Shown here: one piece after another, positions 55,176 through 64,000 of the stretch
Numbering within the stretch: the first letter of the stretch is position 1
Layout: each line of letters begins with the position of its first letter
Assembly (NCBI RefSeq): GCF_000981765.1
Contig: NZ_CP010975.1
Location: 2,046,001-2,110,000 of the forward strand
DNA from: Kangiella geojedonensis
GTDB lineage: Bacteria > Pseudomonadota > Gammaproteobacteria > Enterobacterales > Kangiellaceae
Length of the DNA stretch: 64,000 bases
Direction: 5' to 3'
Notes under the pieces: model-generated
The model's input: only the letters and a program-made list of their open reading frames with translations
Told to the model about the DNA's origin: nothing
The model's database searches: none
Position numbers and translations under genes: made by a program

Positions 55176-56297
55176 TTAGTCCACTCGGTTGTAAGTTAAT
55201 TTTAAGTCCTTTCCGATTTGTCGTACGTCCCTAAGTTCTAAATTTATCGCTTGGCTCATGCTGTCCAGCGGTAACTTAGCCATGGCTTTGGCAGTATTAC
55301 CTAGTAATTTTGGTGCCATAAACACCTGCAATTCATCAACCAGACCTTTTATTAAGAAAGCACCAAGCAGCTCACTTCCAGCTTCGATCAAGACGTCATT
55401 TACCCCGTCTTCCGCCAACCTCCGTAAAAGTCTTTCAAGGTTAACATAACCGGAGTCGCATGCTTCCAGGTTTTGCAACGAAACATTGTGACTGAATGAG
55501 TCACTCTCTCTTTTTGTTCCAGACACTAACCAACATTGCCCTTGGCCCTTGAAAATTTTTGCGCTGGGGTTAACTTGGTGTTTAGAGTCAACCACCACTC
55601 GAACCGGTTGCTCAAAATAAGGGTCAGGAATAATAGCCTCATCTCGGACGTTCATTGAAGGATCATCAAACATCACTGTGCCCGAACCGGTAATAACGGC
55701 TCCACTTTGCGCCCTTAACCGCTGTACGTCTGCCCGAGCTTCTGGGCCAGTAATCCATTGGCTTTCACCACTGGCCATCGCAGTCCTACCGTCCAAACTT
55801 ATCGCCGCTTTAGCGGTAACCCTTGGTAAGCCTGTTGTCATGCGTTTAACAAAACCTGCATTTAAATCAAGCGCTTCTTGCTCCATCAATCCACACTCAA
55901 CAAGCACCTCAGACTCCCGTAACATATCAATGCCTCGCCCCGAAACTTGAGGGTTTGGGTCAGTCATCGCGCAAATGACTTTGCTTACACCGGCGTCGAT
56001 CAAGCCCTGAGCACAGGGTGGCGTTTTCCCAACGTGTGAGCAAGGCTCTAAAGTCACATAGGCGGTAGCGCCACTAGTGTCATGGCCATTGGCTTGAGCA
56101 GCATTGATAGCATTCACTTCTGCGTGGGCAAGACCAGGCTTTTGGTGCCAGCCTTCGCCGATAATTTGAAGTTCATTATTGATTGTTTTGACTAATACGC
56201 AGCCGACCCGAGGATTCGAGCGTGTGGTAAACCAGCCCTTTCGAGCTAATTGAATGGCTCGCGCCATAAAGCGCGCATCGTTTGAATTAAAACCCAT
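55176..56297 (-). CDS. ribD: RibD, bifunctional deaminase-reductase
   Basis: 373 residues. N-terminal deaminase with HAEVNAI and EPCSHVGKTPPCAQ (zinc His and Cys), then a reductase (RVTAKAAISLDGRTAM, GVNDVLIEAGSELLGAFL). Two steps of riboflavin synthesis. Follows nrdR by 14 bases. No FMN riboswitch could be found ahead of the rib genes. Confidence 0.96.
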   Translation of the reverse strand: MGFNSNDARFMARAIQLARKGWFTTRSNPRVGCVLVKTINNELQIIGEGWHQKPGLAHAEVNAINAAQANGHDTSGATAYVTLEPCSHVGKTPPCAQGLIDAGVSKVICAMTDPNPQVSGRGIDMLRESEVLVECGLMEQEALDLNAGFVKRMTTGLPRVTAKAAISLDGRTAMASGESQWITGPEARADVQRLRAQSGAVITGSGTVMFDDPSMNVRDEAIIPDPYFEQPVRVVVDSKHQVNPSAKIFKGQGQCWLVSGTKRESDSFSHNVSLQNLEACDSGYVNLERLLRRLAEDGVNDVLIEAGSELLGAFLIKGLVDELQVFMAPKLLGNTAKAMAKLPLDSMSQAINLELRDVRQIGKDLKLTYNRVD

Positions 56298-56311
56298 AAA
56301 TTCCGAGCGAG

Positions 56312-56767
56312 TTACTTATCGCTCTGTAACTTATCAATTTCCTCACGGAACGCCTGGACATCCTGGAAGCGGCGATATACTGAAGCAAAGCGCACATAGG
56401 CAACATCGTCTAGTGCGCGTAATGCCTTCATGATTTCTTCACCCACAACACTAGCTGACACTTCACGCTCACCCAGTGCTCGAAGGTTAGAAAGAATTTT
56501 GTTGATAGCGGCTTCTAAATCTTCAACGCTAACAGGACGCTTTTCTACAGCTTTCGCTAGTCCCGTTCGCATCTTTAGCTCATCGAACGGCTCACGAGTG
56601 CCGTCCGACTTGATGATTTTAGGCATAACCAACTCTGCACTCTCAAAGGTCGTATAACGTTCACCGCAAGATAAACATTCACGACGGCGTCTAACTTGAC
56701 TACCATCAGCCACTAACCGCGAATCAATCACTTTGGTATCCGTATGAGCACAAAAAGGGCAATACAT
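56312..56767 (-). CDS. nrdR: Transcriptional repressor NrdR
   Basis: 151 residues. N-terminal zinc ribbon [13 protein letters not shown]...[12 protein letters not shown], then an ATP-cone ([27 protein letters not shown]). Senses dATP/ATP and represses ribonucleotide reductase genes. Sits between glyA and ribD, its usual place. Confidence 0.97.
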   Translation of the reverse strand: MYCPFCAHTDTKVIDSRLVADGSQVRRRRECLSCGERYTTFESAELVMPKIIKSDGTREPFDELKMRTGLAKAVEKRPVSVEDLEAAINKILSNLRALGEREVSASVVGEEIMKALRALDDVAYVRFASVYRRFQDVQAFREEIDKLQSDK

Positions 56768-56790
56768 AGCCGCTAATCCTTCCTAATCAA

Positions 56791-58041
56791 TTATTTGTAA
56801 ACAGGGAATCGCTTGGTTAACTCCATCACTTTAGCTTTAACGTCGCTAATAACCTGCTCGTTATTAATGTCGTCAAGAATATCACAAATCCATCCTGCAA
56901 GCTCTGTGACTTCTGCTTCTTTGAAACCACGAGTGGTTACTGCTGGCGTTCCTAAACGTAAGCCACTAGTAACAAATGGTGAACGTGGCTCGTTTGGAAC
57001 CGTGTTTTTGTTTACCGTGATATTCGCTTTACCTAAAGCAGCTTCGGCGTCTTTACCGGTAATGTCTTTGCTGATCAAGTTGACCAGGAACAAGTGGTTT
57101 TCAGTACCACCCGAAACAATGTCTACACCACGCTCAACGAACACTTTTGTCATGGCCTGAGCATTTGCTTTAACCTGCTTTTGCATCGCTTTAAATTCAT
57201 CACTCAAGGCCTCTTTGAACGCAACTGCTTTCGCCGCAATAACGTGCATCAAAGGACCGCCCTGACCGCCAGGGAACACTGCTGAGTTAAGCTTCTTCTC
57301 TAACTCAGGGTTGGCTTGAGCTAGAATCACACCGCCTCGAGGACCCGCTAACGTTTTGTGCGTGGTCGACGTTACAACGTGAGCATGTGGCACTGGGTTA
57401 GGATATTCACCAGCTGCGATTAATCCAGCAACGTGCGCCATATCAACAAATAAGTAAGCACCTACTTTGTCGGCAATCTCGCGGAACTTTGACCAATCCA
57501 CCGTACGAGAGTACGCAGAGAAGCCAGCCACCAACATTTTTGGCTTGTGCTCAAGCGCCAAGCTTTCTACTTCGTCGTAATCGATATAGCCATTTTCATC
57601 AACGCCATACTCAACGGAATTATAAATTTTACCGGAGAAGCTCACTTTCGAGCCGTGAGTTAGGTGACCACCGTCAGATAGGCTCATGCCCAAAATCGTA
57701 TCGCCTGGCTTAATCAACGCCATGTATACAGCAGCGTTCGCCTGAGAGCCTGAGTGTGGCTGAACGTTGGCATAATCGGCGCCAAACAACTCTTTAACAC
57801 GCTCAATGGCTAATTTCTCAGCAACATCAACGTATTCACAGCCGCCGTAATAGCGCTTATCTGGGTAGCCTTCGGCATACTTGTTCGTTAAAACAGAACC
57901 TTGTGCTTCCATGACACGTTTACTGGTGTAATTTTCTGATGCAATCAACTCAATATGCTCTTCTTGACGCTTTTCTTCAGCATCAATTGAAGCAACCAAT
58001 TCTGGGTCAAAATCTCTTAGAGAAGTAGTATTACCCAACAT
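56791..58041 (-). CDS. glyA: Serine hydroxymethyltransferase
   Basis: 416 residues. PLP enzyme converting serine and tetrahydrofolate to glycine and methylene-THF. [39 protein letters not shown], the PLP lysine in [16 protein letters not shown], and [19 protein letters not shown] are all present. First gene of the minus-strand run toward pgpA. Confidence 0.98.
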   Translation of the reverse strand: MLGNTTSLRDFDPELVASIDAEEKRQEEHIELIASENYTSKRVMEAQGSVLTNKYAEGYPDKRYYGGCEYVDVAEKLAIERVKELFGADYANVQPHSGSQANAAVYMALIKPGDTILGMSLSDGGHLTHGSKVSFSGKIYNSVEYGVDENGYIDYDEVESLALEHKPKMLVAGFSAYSRTVDWSKFREIADKVGAYLFVDMAHVAGLIAAGEYPNPVPHAHVVTSTTHKTLAGPRGGVILAQANPELEKKLNSAVFPGGQGGPLMHVIAAKAVAFKEALSDEFKAMQKQVKANAQAMTKVFVERGVDIVSGGTENHLFLVNLISKDITGKDAEAALGKANITVNKNTVPNEPRSPFVTSGLRLGTPAVTTRGFKEAEVTELAGWICDILDDINNEQVISDVKAKVMELTKRFPVYK

Positions 58042-58185
58042 ACCTAAATTCCTCTGGTGTTAGTTTTAAAAATTGGGCTCATTCTAACTGATTCCATAGC
58101 GAAATGCGCCATAATTAGACCGCATATCTTACCACTTATCGTCCTATATATAACCTAACACTATATCCACAACCCAAGGCTGAGC

Positions 58186-58788
58186 TCAGAACCAGCCTCG
58201 GATGTTATCATCAAGCTGAGGACGGCAGCGTTTATATTGCCGAGCATACTCCAATGAGCGCCTCTTAACCTTCTCAGACACTCGCAATAACCATGATTTA
58301 CTGCGGTATGTACCGCGCTTATAACCACCCCAACCCTCGTGGTAAGCAAGATATTGAGCTTTAGCATCCCACTTAGAAATCCCCAGCTTTTTATGAGACT
58401 GGAAGGTATACCAACCTATAAAGTGTATCGCGTCATCAAACTCATCACGCTTTGCGTTCCAGTTGCCGGTCGAACGAATGTAGGTTTCCCACGTACTTTC
58501 TAGCGCTTGGGCATAGCCATAAGCGTCCGACGGACGTCCGATTGGAATAAACCCGAGGAACCACTCCATATCCGGACGAATGGTGCGGTTAAACTTTGAT
58601 TCTTGATGCATGATCGCAAGTTGAACATGGAGTGGCGTGCCCCACTCCTCCTGCGAGTCCAAAGCAGATTCGTACCAATCCTCTTCCGACAAGATGCTGC
58701 ATAAGTCATTAACATTACTCGGCTTATAGGTCGCGCACGAACTTAACAGACTGGTTATTGTCAGTATTATTAACACTTTCTTAATCAA
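58186..58788 (-). CDS. Lytic transglycosylase-like (SLT) lipoprotein
   Basis: 200 residues. Lipobox TSLLSSCAT. The SLT fold is seen: WGTPLHVQLAIMHQESKFN with catalytic Glu63, SDAYGYAQALESTWETY, FDDAIHFIGWYTFQS, and AYHEGWGGYKRG. It would cleave peptidoglycan glycan strands at the membrane. A Glu/Ser/Arg-rich tail ends the protein. Gene is alone on this strand next to glyA. Confidence 0.88.
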   Translation of the reverse strand: MIKKVLIILTITSLLSSCATYKPSNVNDLCSILSEEDWYESALDSQEEWGTPLHVQLAIMHQESKFNRTIRPDMEWFLGFIPIGRPSDAYGYAQALESTWETYIRSTGNWNAKRDEFDDAIHFIGWYTFQSHKKLGISKWDAKAQYLAYHEGWGGYKRGTYRSKSWLLRVSEKVKRRSLEYARQYKRCRPQLDDNIRGWF

Positions 58789-58956
58789 AAACGTATCCTT
58801 TCACAATTTCTAACAAGTTTTTTTGATAAATGAATTTATCATCACTGGAACAATGCTAAAATGCCCGCGAAAATAAGGCTTCACTGACATCAGGTTAGTC
58901 TCCACGACTAACGAGGGATATTCAACTACTGGAATACAATATTAAGCAGCTGACGT

Positions 58957-59511
58957 ATGAGCACAATTTTATTAGTCGATGACAATAGCAACATTTTAGC
59001 AAACACTGCCAAACACTTGGAGCAGTCAGGCTATAAATATGACTATGTCGACGATTATAAAACAGCGCTTAATTTCCTTAGATTGTCGCGACCATCCATT
59101 CAGATTGTTGTTATAACCTTAAATAACTCCCTAGGCTACCCAGTCATGCGCAAACTGCAAGCGCTAATGTCTGATCGAGCGACCATCATCGTCTACTCCA
59201 AAGACAGCGATGGTGCCATCTCCACTTGGGTAAAGAAGCACAATGTCCCCTATTTCTTCAAACACGATATTGAAGAGTTGCAACTTTTCAATCGCATTAA
59301 GCGCACGCTATTCAGTAAAGGACAGTTTTTTACTCACCAACAACTCAACAAGCTTGCTAAAATTCTGTCAAAGTATACCGACCAAGCAGAGAGCTTAGTG
59401 AAGTCTACGGCACCTCACTCAAAAAGCTTGCAAGAGTTGCAACACAAGCTAGCCCGTAAGTTAGAAGGCATTGAAAACCAACGACGTTTTTTAATCGACG
59501 TTCAAAAATAA
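58957..59511 (+). CDS. Degenerate receiver-domain protein
   Basis: 184 residues. N-terminal receiver fold starting STILLVDDNSNILANTAKHL, with Asp8-Asp9 kept, but the phosphoacceptor strand reads QIVVITLNNSLGY, with Thr54 where Asp is expected. The later Lys (VPYFFKHDIEEL) is plausible. The C-terminal 60 residues are helical (ESLVKSTAPHSKSLQELQHKL) with no output domain recognised. It is likely a pseudo-receiver working by protein contact; function unknown. No kinase gene is next to it. Confidence 0.75.
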   Translation: MSTILLVDDNSNILANTAKHLEQSGYKYDYVDDYKTALNFLRLSRPSIQIVVITLNNSLGYPVMRKLQALMSDRATIIVYSKDSDGAISTWVKKHNVPYFFKHDIEELQLFNRIKRTLFSKGQFFTHQQLNKLAKILSKYTDQAESLVKSTAPHSKSLQELQHKLARKLEGIENQRRFLIDVQK

Positions 59512-59521
59512 AGCGATAATC

Positions 59522-60460
59522 TTACTTTACCGCGGTATCCACACAGGTCACAGCATCGGTATTTTCTAAACAACTTGTGCGCTCAATTTGAATGGTAGCA
59601 TGCACAAGCCCATGCTTGACTCGAAGTTGCTCCAACATCACATCAATCATGGTATCACCTTCATAGTCGTCCTTGATCAGAGCGTGAAACGTCATCAATG
59701 GCTCTTGCTCACTGATACTCCACAAATGCATATGGTGGATATCAACCACACCTTCTAAAGCCATCAAGTCCTCTCGAATTTTCAGAGTATCCAATTCCTG
59801 TGGCTTACCCTCGAGTAATATATGCGAGGAGTCTTTAATAACATGGTAAGCACTACGAAGAATCAACATTGAGACAACAATTGATAACAGCGGATCTACC
59901 CATAAAAGCCCCCACTGCCAAATGATCAGTGCCGCTACTATTGCACCGACTGAGCCTAACAGATCCCCGATCACGTGCAGCAAAGCACTGCGAACATTAA
60001 TATTCGAGCCACTGGCGCTATGTAAGACTTTGAATACCACAATATTAACGATTAAGCCGAGTATCGCGACGAACAGCATGGTCGTGCTTTGAATAGGGTT
60101 CGGCTCATAAAAACGCTGAATACTTTCCCACACAATCCATATCGTGAGGCCTATTAAGAAAATCCCATTGGTATAAGCTGCCAAAACTTGCAGCCGTCCA
60201 TAACCAAATGTTCTCTGGCTATCTGCAGGCTTAGCACTTAGAGTCATCGCGTAAAAAGCTAACAGTAACGCTGCGGAATCCGTAAGCATATGTCCTGCAT
60301 CCGCTAACAACGCTAGCGATCCCGATATGATGCCACCTACAACCTCTACTAACATAAAAGAGCTAGTTAGAATAACGGCCCACAACATTTGCTTACGACT
60401 GGCTACTGGGTGCTCATGATTTTCATCATCATTGGCATGGGAATGACCGTGGTGATGCAT
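59522..60460 (-). CDS. Cation diffusion facilitator, zinc/cadmium efflux (CzcD/ZitB-like)
   Basis: 312 residues. His-rich N-terminus (HHHGHSHANDDENHEHP), six membrane segments, and the CDF metal sites: SLALLADAGHMLTDSAALLLAF (HxxxD in TM2) and SALLHVIGDLLGSVGAIVAAL (HxxxD in TM5). The cytoplasmic C-terminal domain is present (LMALEGVVDIHHMHLWSIS). Exports Zn2+ or Cd2+ by proton exchange. No regulator gene is adjacent. Confidence 0.93.
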   Translation of the reverse strand: MHHHGHSHANDDENHEHPVASRKQMLWAVILTSSFMLVEVVGGIISGSLALLADAGHMLTDSAALLLAFYAMTLSAKPADSQRTFGYGRLQVLAAYTNGIFLIGLTIWIVWESIQRFYEPNPIQSTTMLFVAILGLIVNIVVFKVLHSASGSNINVRSALLHVIGDLLGSVGAIVAALIIWQWGLLWVDPLLSIVVSMLILRSAYHVIKDSSHILLEGKPQELDTLKIREDLMALEGVVDIHHMHLWSISEQEPLMTFHALIKDDYEGDTMIDVMLEQLRVKHGLVHATIQIERTSCLENTDAVTCVDTAVK

Positions 60461-60548
60461 AAAACTCCTTAGTGAATTTTAGGTCTTAACTATATCAGCC
60501 AATCACTTGTTTTGTAAAAACAGTGCATTATCCAAGTAGGTATTCCAC

Positions 60549-60917
60549 ATGACACAGACTCCTTCTGGTAGCGAAGAGAACCTATCAAAAGCAAAGAAAT
60601 ACTATTCCGATCAAAACTTCTGGTTAAAACTCAAGAAAGCCCCTCAGGCTATTGGCAAAGAAGCGCTTGAGAAATTACTGATTCTCTACTATTGTTTCCA
60701 AGACCCAAGTACGCCGAACAAAGAGAAAGGAGTCATACTTGGAGCTTTAGGCTATTTTATCATGCCTTTTGATCTAATCCCTGACATTCTACCCGGTGGC
60801 TGGACCGATGATTTAGGGGGTTTAGCCTTAGCCGTTGCCAAAGTGACTGGCGCTATCAATGAGACACACATCGAAAAAGCTCGCCACAAACTTAACAAAC
60901 TGTCGAACAAAGCCTAA
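60549..60917 (+). CDS. YkvA/DUF1232 family protein
   Basis: 122 residues. The DUF1232 core GVILGALGYFIMPFDLIPDILPGGWTDDLGGLALAVAKV is clear: a short helix with the PFDLIPDxLP turn. N-terminal 45 residues are charged. Membrane-associated, function unknown. Runs in the same direction as the methyltransferase 30 bases downstream. Confidence 0.85.
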   Translation: MTQTPSGSEENLSKAKKYYSDQNFWLKLKKAPQAIGKEALEKLLILYYCFQDPSTPNKEKGVILGALGYFIMPFDLIPDILPGGWTDDLGGLALAVAKVTGAINETHIEKARHKLNKLSNKA

Positions 60918-60947
60918 ACTGTAGAAAACTGTTAACAATACAATCAG

Positions 60948-61592
60948 ATGCCACTACTACAGGAATTGCCCGAGAAAAACATTTTTCAAGCATACGGTAT
61001 ACTGCTACTTCAGAATAATCATCGTTTTGTGCGCAAACTTAAAAAGCATTACACCCCTTCCATACACGGCCACAAAACATGGAACAGTAGCTTCGTACTG
61101 ATGGACTACTTCTTACACAATGAAACCCTTGAGTATGAACAAAGCATCATGGAGCTTGGCTGCGGTTGGGGTCCTGCCAGCATATTCTGCGCACAACATG
61201 CCTCAGCTAAAGTAACTGGTGTTGATCGTGACGATGAAGTTTTTCCTTTTTTAGAGGTCCAAGCAGCGTTAAATGAAGTCGACGTTACAACCAAACAAGC
61301 AAGTTTTGAAAAACTGACTAAGAAAGAGTTGTCTAACTATGACATTCTGATTGGTGCGGATATTTGCTTTTGGGATAAGTTGACAGGCATTCACTTTAAC
61401 CTTATCAAACGAGCTTTCCAAGCTGGAGTCAAAGAAGTTATCATAGCCGATCCAGGCCGCGAGCCATTCTATGCGCTTGCTGAAAAGTGTTTAGAGTTTT
61501 TCGAGGAGTGCGAGCTTATTGATTGGTACGCCAGTGAACCTGAGTACTTTGAAGCTGATATTCTGCATATCAAAAACTCAAGTGATAGTTAA
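60948..61592 (+). CDS. Class I SAM-dependent methyltransferase
   Basis: 214 residues. SAM-binding motif SIMELGCGWGPASIFCAQHA (about residues 65-84), acidic AKVTGVDRDDE, then NYDILIGADICFWDKLTGIHF and KEVIIADPGREPFYALAEK, a pattern seen in lysine-methyltransferase-like (METTL) families. Substrate unknown. The stop TAA is directly followed by the ATG of the next gene. Confidence 0.86.
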   Translation: MPLLQELPEKNIFQAYGILLLQNNHRFVRKLKKHYTPSIHGHKTWNSSFVLMDYFLHNETLEYEQSIMELGCGWGPASIFCAQHASAKVTGVDRDDEVFPFLEVQAALNEVDVTTKQASFEKLTKKELSNYDILIGADICFWDKLTGIHFNLIKRAFQAGVKEVIIADPGREPFYALAEKCLEFFEECELIDWYASEPEYFEADILHIKNSSDS

Positions 61593-62279
61593 ATGCCGAT
61601 AATTATACTACTAGCTCTATTAACCGCCATTAGTGGTTGCTCTCCGAAGTCAGACGTTGTTTACGACCCTTTTGCACAAGTTGAAATGATCGATGAAGAA
61701 CAGGTCAATACGACTGAACGAATTGAGTATTTAGCCTTTCGATATTATCACGATATGCAAGAACCTAGTTATCTAAACTATTTGCAGGGCATTAAAGAGA
61801 GTTATCGTTTCACCTTTACAGGTGATTATGAACCAGACTTAATTATAAGGATAAATCACTGGGCTTGGAGTGATAGCTACTCTATTTCAGTAAAGAAACG
61901 TAAACGAAATAGTTATCATGTATCCGAGTGTATTAGGGATGCAAAAACTGAAAATATATATAACTGTCCACCAACAAGCTATTCTAAGATTTCGAACAAG
62001 CAAATCTCAAAAGCAGAGTGGGATCACTTCAAGTTGCTACTAAATAAAGCAAAGTTTTGGAGTGAAGATAATGAACTACACCCTCCAAAAAAGTTCTTTA
62101 TCTTGCATGGCACTCATTGGGCAGTTGAAGCGTATAGGGATATTAGGGATGTTGAAATGAATAAAGAATACAGTATAAATACACCGAGATACGGAACCAA
62201 TATCTATAAAATTGGTTCCTATATTCTAGCCTTAACCGATGAGGAATCTTGGTTAGACAGGACAAAAGAGGCACAATAA
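61593..62279 (+). CDS. Unknown lipoprotein
   Basis: 228 residues, no family recognised. Lipobox ISGCSPK near residue 16 follows a short hydrophobic leader. The rest is rich in Tyr, Lys and Asp, low in Gly; it has WAWSDSYSISVKKRKRNSYH, two Cys in the middle (positions about 112 and 123), and FFILHGTHWAVEAYRDIRD. Codon use is more AT-rich than the neighbours, which hints at recent acquisition. Translation start is adjacent to the methyltransferase stop; no separate ribosome site. Confidence 0.72.
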   Translation: MPIIILLALLTAISGCSPKSDVVYDPFAQVEMIDEEQVNTTERIEYLAFRYYHDMQEPSYLNYLQGIKESYRFTFTGDYEPDLIIRINHWAWSDSYSISVKKRKRNSYHVSECIRDAKTENIYNCPPTSYSKISNKQISKAEWDHFKLLLNKAKFWSEDNELHPPKKFFILHGTHWAVEAYRDIRDVEMNKEYSINTPRYGTNIYKIGSYILALTDEESWLDRTKEAQ

Positions 62280-62280
62280 A

Positions 62281-62305
62281 AAAGCCAGCGTAAGCTGGCT
62301 TTTTA
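62281..62305. terminator. Bidirectional terminator, unknown lipoprotein / secreted protein
   Basis: GCCAGC (62284-62289), GTAA, GCTGGC (62294-62299), with A and T runs outside it. Nearly identical to the hairpin at 63052-63080. Confidence 0.85.
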
Positions 62306-62311
62306 AATTAA

Positions 62312-62950
62312 CTATTTAGGTTCAGGTCCTCCCCCGTTCCAACAACCAGGCACATAAACACTGTAATTATGCCAGCTTCCTGTTTGGCCGTTAACGGTTG
62401 CACGTAGTCTCAATTGGTAACTTTTGCCGTTAGGTCCTGGAACCTTGTTAAACATGGTTGCTGAACTACTTCCGGAATAGACCGTATACCAAGACGAACC
62501 ATTTTTTTCTTGTAATAAATAACTAGCCCCTGAGATGTGCTCCCACCACATACTTCCTTGTCGTGTATAATAATTGCAGGCGCCATACTCATAATGGAAA
62601 TAGTCAATATCCGTAACGCTTTGAGTCCCCATTTTACAGCTTGAGCCTAACTTAGACTCGCTATAGGAGTACGGAACATTTGCAATACAAGAATTACCAG
62701 TAGTAGGCGACTTTAGTTCTACTTGCGATTTACCAGTTATAGGAACGAATTGCTTTAACAACTCTTCCTCACTTTCTTCAGTCTTAGCCGTTGAGCAAAC
62801 TGCGAACCCTTCATACTTTGGTTGAGCTATTTCAACTGAGGACTTACAACTTGCAGTGCGCATATCAGTATTTTGCGATTTTGCAATTGCAGTAACTGCT
62901 AAAAGCTGTGCAGCTAATCCTAACGCTATGGTGGGTAATATAACCTTCAT
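62312..62950 (-). CDS. Unknown secreted protein with FN3-like C-terminal half
   Basis: About 212 residues. Signal peptide (MKVILPTIALGLAAQLLAVTAIA), then a region with six to seven Cys that could form disulfides (SCKSSV, GFAVCSTA, NSCIANV, SSCKMG, GACNYY, PGCWNG). The C-terminal half, SYLLQEKNGSSWYTVYSGSS and YQLRLRATVNGQTGSW, resembles a fibronectin type III strand pattern. Start at 62950, with AGAAGGAG seven bases ahead. Function unknown. Confidence 0.72.
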   Translation of the reverse strand: MKVILPTIALGLAAQLLAVTAIAKSQNTDMRTASCKSSVEIAQPKYEGFAVCSTAKTEESEEELLKQFVPITGKSQVELKSPTTGNSCIANVPYSYSESKLGSSCKMGTQSVTDIDYFHYEYGACNYYTRQGSMWWEHISGASYLLQEKNGSSWYTVYSGSSSATMFNKVPGPNGKSYQLRLRATVNGQTGSWHNYSVYVPGCWNGGGPEPK

Positions 62951-63051
62951 TTTTTTCTCCTTCTGTAAATGAAACCTATTCATAGCATCGATCCATGATA
63001 TATCTCAAGTTGTTCTTGATTGTTTTTTATATTTTGTGAACCTTTACGTAT

Positions 63052-63080
63052 AAAAAAAGCCAGCTAATGCTGGCTTTTTT
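63052..63080. terminator. Terminator after rplQ (bidirectional)
   Basis: GCCAGC (63059-63064), TAAT, GCTGGC (63069-63074), between A7 and T7. Ends the ribosomal operon on the minus strand 20 bases past the rplQ stop. Confidence 0.9.
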
Positions 63081-63099
63081 TATTATCACGATCTAGAAA

Positions 63100-63504
63100 C
63101 TATTCTTCAGTCTCTTCGATGTCCAAATCGTCTTCTTCTTCAACGATTGGGCGGTCAACCAATTCAACGTATGCCATAGGAGCATTGTCGCCTGGACGGT
63201 TGCCACACTTTAAGATACGCAGGTAACCACCTGGACGATCTTGATAACGAACACCTAGCTCGCTGAATAACTTTGCGACAGCTTCGTTGCTACGAATACG
63301 GGCAAAAGCTAAACGACGATTAGCGACAGTGTCATTTTTCGCTAAAGTGATTAACGGCTCAGCCACACGACGTAGTTCTTTTGCTTTTGGCAAAGTCGTA
63401 CGAATCAATTCATGTTCGATCAATGACGCAGTCATGTTACGGAACATAGCTTTACGGTGTGAACTGTTACGGTTTAATTTACGACCTGATTTTTGATGAC
63501 GCAT
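63100..63504 (-). CDS. rplQ: 50S ribosomal protein L17
   Basis: 134 residues. [20 protein letters not shown] at the start and [24 protein letters not shown] are diagnostic of bacterial L17. A C-terminal acidic tail ([14 protein letters not shown]) extends it beyond the E. coli protein's core. Last gene of the rpsM-rpsK-rpsD-rpoA-rplQ operon. 192 bases, with a terminator-like hairpin, separate it from rpoA. Confidence 0.98.
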   Translation of the reverse strand: MRHQKSGRKLNRNSSHRKAMFRNMTASLIEHELIRTTLPKAKELRRVAEPLITLAKNDTVANRRLAFARIRSNEAVAKLFSELGVRYQDRPGGYLRILKCGNRPGDNAPMAYVELVDRPIVEEEDDLDIEETEE

Positions 63505-63625
63505 ATTGAGTTCCTCACTCTATTTAATTCCAGCCTACTGTAGTACTGGAAAAACGGTAAATTTAAATCAGCTTCTCATTCAAAATTTTGGTTAAGTCAA
63601 AACTTTCAACAATGACTAACTTAGT

Positions 63626-63653
63626 AAAAAAGCGCAAGGAGACCCTTGCGCTT
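63626..63653 (-). terminator. Terminator-like hairpin between rpoA and rplQ
   Basis: On the minus strand AAGCGCAAGG (63653-63644), loop GTCT, CCTTGCGCTT (63639-63630), then Ts to 63626. A perfect 10-bp stem with T run. It lies 43 bases after the rpoA stop and about 120 bases before the rplQ start, so rplQ would need readthrough or its own promoter. Confidence 0.85.
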
Positions 63654-63696
63654 AATTTGATACAGAAAACTTAGCTTGCTAAAGCTTACTTAGTGA

Positions 63697-64000
63697 TTAC
63701 TCACCAAGAATGCTTGATGGAGGCCAGTTCTCTAGACGCATACCTAATGACAAACCACGTGAAGCAAGAACGTCTTTAATTTCAGTCAAAGATTTCTTAC
63801 CTAGGTTTGGAGTCTTAAGTAACTCAACTTCGGTACGCTGAACCAAGTCACCAATGTAATGGATATTCTCAGTTTTCAAACAGTTTGCAGAACGTACTGT
63901 AAGCTCCAGGTCATCAACCGGACGCAATAGAATCGGATCGATTTCTGGCTCTTCTTTCTCAGGCTCAGCTTGTTTTTCATCTTTTAAGTCAACGAATGCT
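63697..64000 (-). CDS. rpoA: RNA polymerase alpha subunit, C-terminal part (5' end outside window)
   Basis: The last ~100 codons of alpha are present; the gene runs off the right edge. The C-terminal domain reads [40 protein letters not shown], and [10 protein letters not shown], the helix-hairpin-helix that binds UP elements and activators. The acidic linker [13 protein letters not shown] joins it to the missing N-terminal domain. Stop TAA at 63697-63699. Confidence 0.97.
   Translation of the reverse strand, partial: AFVDLKDEKQAEPEKEEPEIDPILLRPVDDLELTVRSANCLKTENIHYIGDLVQRTEVELLKTPNLGKKSLTEIKDVLASRGLSLGMRLENWPPSSILGE

Noticed and set aside
54561-56297. FMN riboswitch in the rib cluster
   Set aside because: The rib genes are separated by only a few bases, and the one larger gap (53317-53441) lacks the conserved riboswitch pattern.

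Overview
The window is ordinary chromosome of a gammaproteobacterium with moderate GC, dense genes and short intergenic gaps. Gene content suggests a Kangiella-like marine lineage; this is inference from the Xanthomonas-type acetylated arginine pathway combined with the typical gammaproteobacterial gene order nnr-tsaE-amiB-mutL-miaA-hfq-hflX-hflK-hflC-purA. I see no phage, insertion sequence, CRISPR array, tRNA or rRNA.

Layout. 1-3090 (minus): arginine operon argF'(acetylornithine carbamoyltransferase)-argG-argE, preceded by a promoter, a 29-codon leader peptide with an Arg-rich run, and a complete set of alternative hairpins ending in an intrinsic terminator. I read this as an arginine transcription attenuator, and it is the most interesting object in the window. 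3130-7842 (plus): a lipoprotein behind a near-consensus Pho box, an S10 peptidase, a repeat block, efpL and a DUF4156 lipoprotein. 7883-12858 (minus): catalase, DUF1653, DUF418, purA, DUF2065. 12916-22655 (minus): the hflC-hflK-hflX-hfq-miaA-mutL-amiB-tsaE-(nnr remnant)-orn block; nnr carries a large internal deletion. 22763-25778 (plus): phhB, rsgA, psd, cytochrome b561. 25843-31836: DUF937, an alkyltransferase-like protein, a DksA-type zinc finger, YqcC, a Fur-box-preceded TonB receptor, and a RegB/RegA-type redox two-component system. Divergent from regBA is a Met-rich outer-membrane protein gene; the gap between them holds a perfect inverted repeat fitting the published RegA site.

33183-39459: small lipoprotein, greB, lpxR-like, an unknown membrane protein, smrA, uup, a methyltransferase and a DUF4097 protein. 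39518-50269: AsmA, glnS, a four-gene MCE/Mla-type lipid transport operon, then xseB-ispA-dxs for isoprenoid synthesis. 50270-50787: repeat-rich non-coding DNA sharing modules with the block at 6.6-6.8 kb. 50788-58041 (minus): glyA-nrdR-ribD-ribE-ribBA-ribH-nusB-thiL-pgpA, covering folate C1 metabolism, riboflavin, thiamine phosphate and lipid metabolism. 58186-62950: accessory genes (lytic transglycosylase-like lipoprotein, degenerate receiver, zinc CDF transporter, YkvA, methyltransferase, two orphan exported proteins). 63100-64000: rplQ and the 3' end of rpoA, separated by a strong terminator-like hairpin.

Starts were chosen by Shine-Dalgarno position and family length. No database search was possible; family names come from recognised motifs and sequence patterns.
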